NCBI GenBank assembly: GCA_030039005.1
Contig: JASHQT010000230.1
Coordinates: 1 to 5,130 of the forward strand
Direction of reading: 5' to 3'
Source: Bryobacteraceae bacterium
GTDB taxonomy: Bacteria; Acidobacteriota; Terriglobia; Bryobacterales; Bryobacteraceae
Length of the DNA stretch: 5,130 bases
Position 1 is the stretch's first letter. Every line of letters begins with the position of its first letter. Shown here in pieces: positions 5,103 through 5,130 of this stretch. Under the pieces are notes generated by a model. It was given only the letters and a program-made list of their open reading frames with translations, was not told the DNA's origin and did not search any database. The position numbers and the translations under genes are program-made.

Positions 5103-5130
5103 GGTGGGTCACTTCTCGCGAGCGCCGAAG
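5103..5130. repeat. Terminal inverted repeat, end upstream of the operon
   Basis: This is the partner of 215-242: reading its complement from 5130 gives 22 of 28 matches, including the core AGTGACCCAC (5113-5104) and GGCGCT (5126-5121). The match reaches the last base of the window, so the repeat may extend beyond it. Confidence 0.7.

Larger units (their letters stand above)
215..5130 (-). mobile_element. IS21-family element with accessory genes (istA/istB plus ParB-like and zinc-binding genes)
   Basis: The element is defined by istA and istB on the minus strand and by matching inverted ends near 215-242 and 5103-5130. Both ends also carry several internal repeats built on a GGGTCA core, as is common in the IS21 family, where they are thought to be transposase binding sites. 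At about 4.9 kb it is roughly twice the usual IS21 size. The excess is a ParB-like gene, a four-cysteine protein gene, a short gene after istB and a divergent membrane-protein gene. The inverted match runs to the last base of the window, so the right boundary is open. No target-site duplication could be recognised. An alternative, shorter element ending near 4395 is possible because a further repeat copy lies there. Confidence 0.75.

Noticed and set aside
1..5130. CRISPR array, tRNA or rRNA genes
   Set aside because: No regularly spaced repeats with unique spacers and no recognisable structural RNA were seen. The repeats present are the element's ends.

Overview
The window is almost entirely one large insertion-sequence-like element of the IS21 family, with accessory genes. 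It probably interrupts a gene whose 3' portion remains at the left edge. The DNA is GC-rich throughout, with compact genes, good Shine-Dalgarno sites and coupled starts, so the host is bacterial. The gene set (IstA, IstB, a ParB-like protein, a four-cysteine protein and a short downstream ORF) recalls elements in Acidobacteriota such as Solibacter-type genomes. That assignment rests on memory only and is weak.

Layout. Bases 1-214 hold a minus-strand partial reading frame resembling the segment just before the Walker A motif of TraD/TraG/VirD4-like type IV coupling ATPases. From about 215 to at least 5130 lies the element. It is bounded by an imperfect inverted repeat (215-242 against 5130-5103, 22 of 28 positions identical), with the core AGTGACCCAC. 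The left end carries two copies of an 11-bp repeat. The right end carries the terminal repeat plus two adjacent 17-bp repeats of related sequence. Multiple repeats at each end are typical of IS21 relatives, and the element may continue past the right edge of the window.

Between the ends, five minus-strand genes form a tight operon read right to left: a four-cysteine putative zinc-binding protein (4257-3715), a ParB/KorB-like DNA-binding protein (3715-2609), the IstA transposase (2838-1441), the IstB AAA+ helper ATPase (1444-719) and a 110-residue protein of unknown function (710-378). Neighbouring genes overlap by 1 base, 230 bases and 4 bases, and the last gap is 8 bases. This implies one co-transcribed and partly translationally coupled unit. 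The IstA catalytic DDE residues and the IstB Walker motifs are all present, so the transposition machinery looks intact. Between the operon and the right end sits a divergent plus-strand gene for an uncharacterised multi-pass membrane protein (4438-5046).

The most interesting feature is the ParB-like plus zinc-binding gene pair built into the transposase operon upstream of istA. IS21 elements normally carry only istA and istB. A ParB-type protein with an HTH could bind the repeated termini, regulate the operon, or affect target choice or inheritance. All of these roles are inference. The 230-base overlap of the parB-like frame with istA, a second GAGTGACCCA copy near 4390, and head-to-head ATG codons in a palindrome at 4253-4260 also deserve a look.
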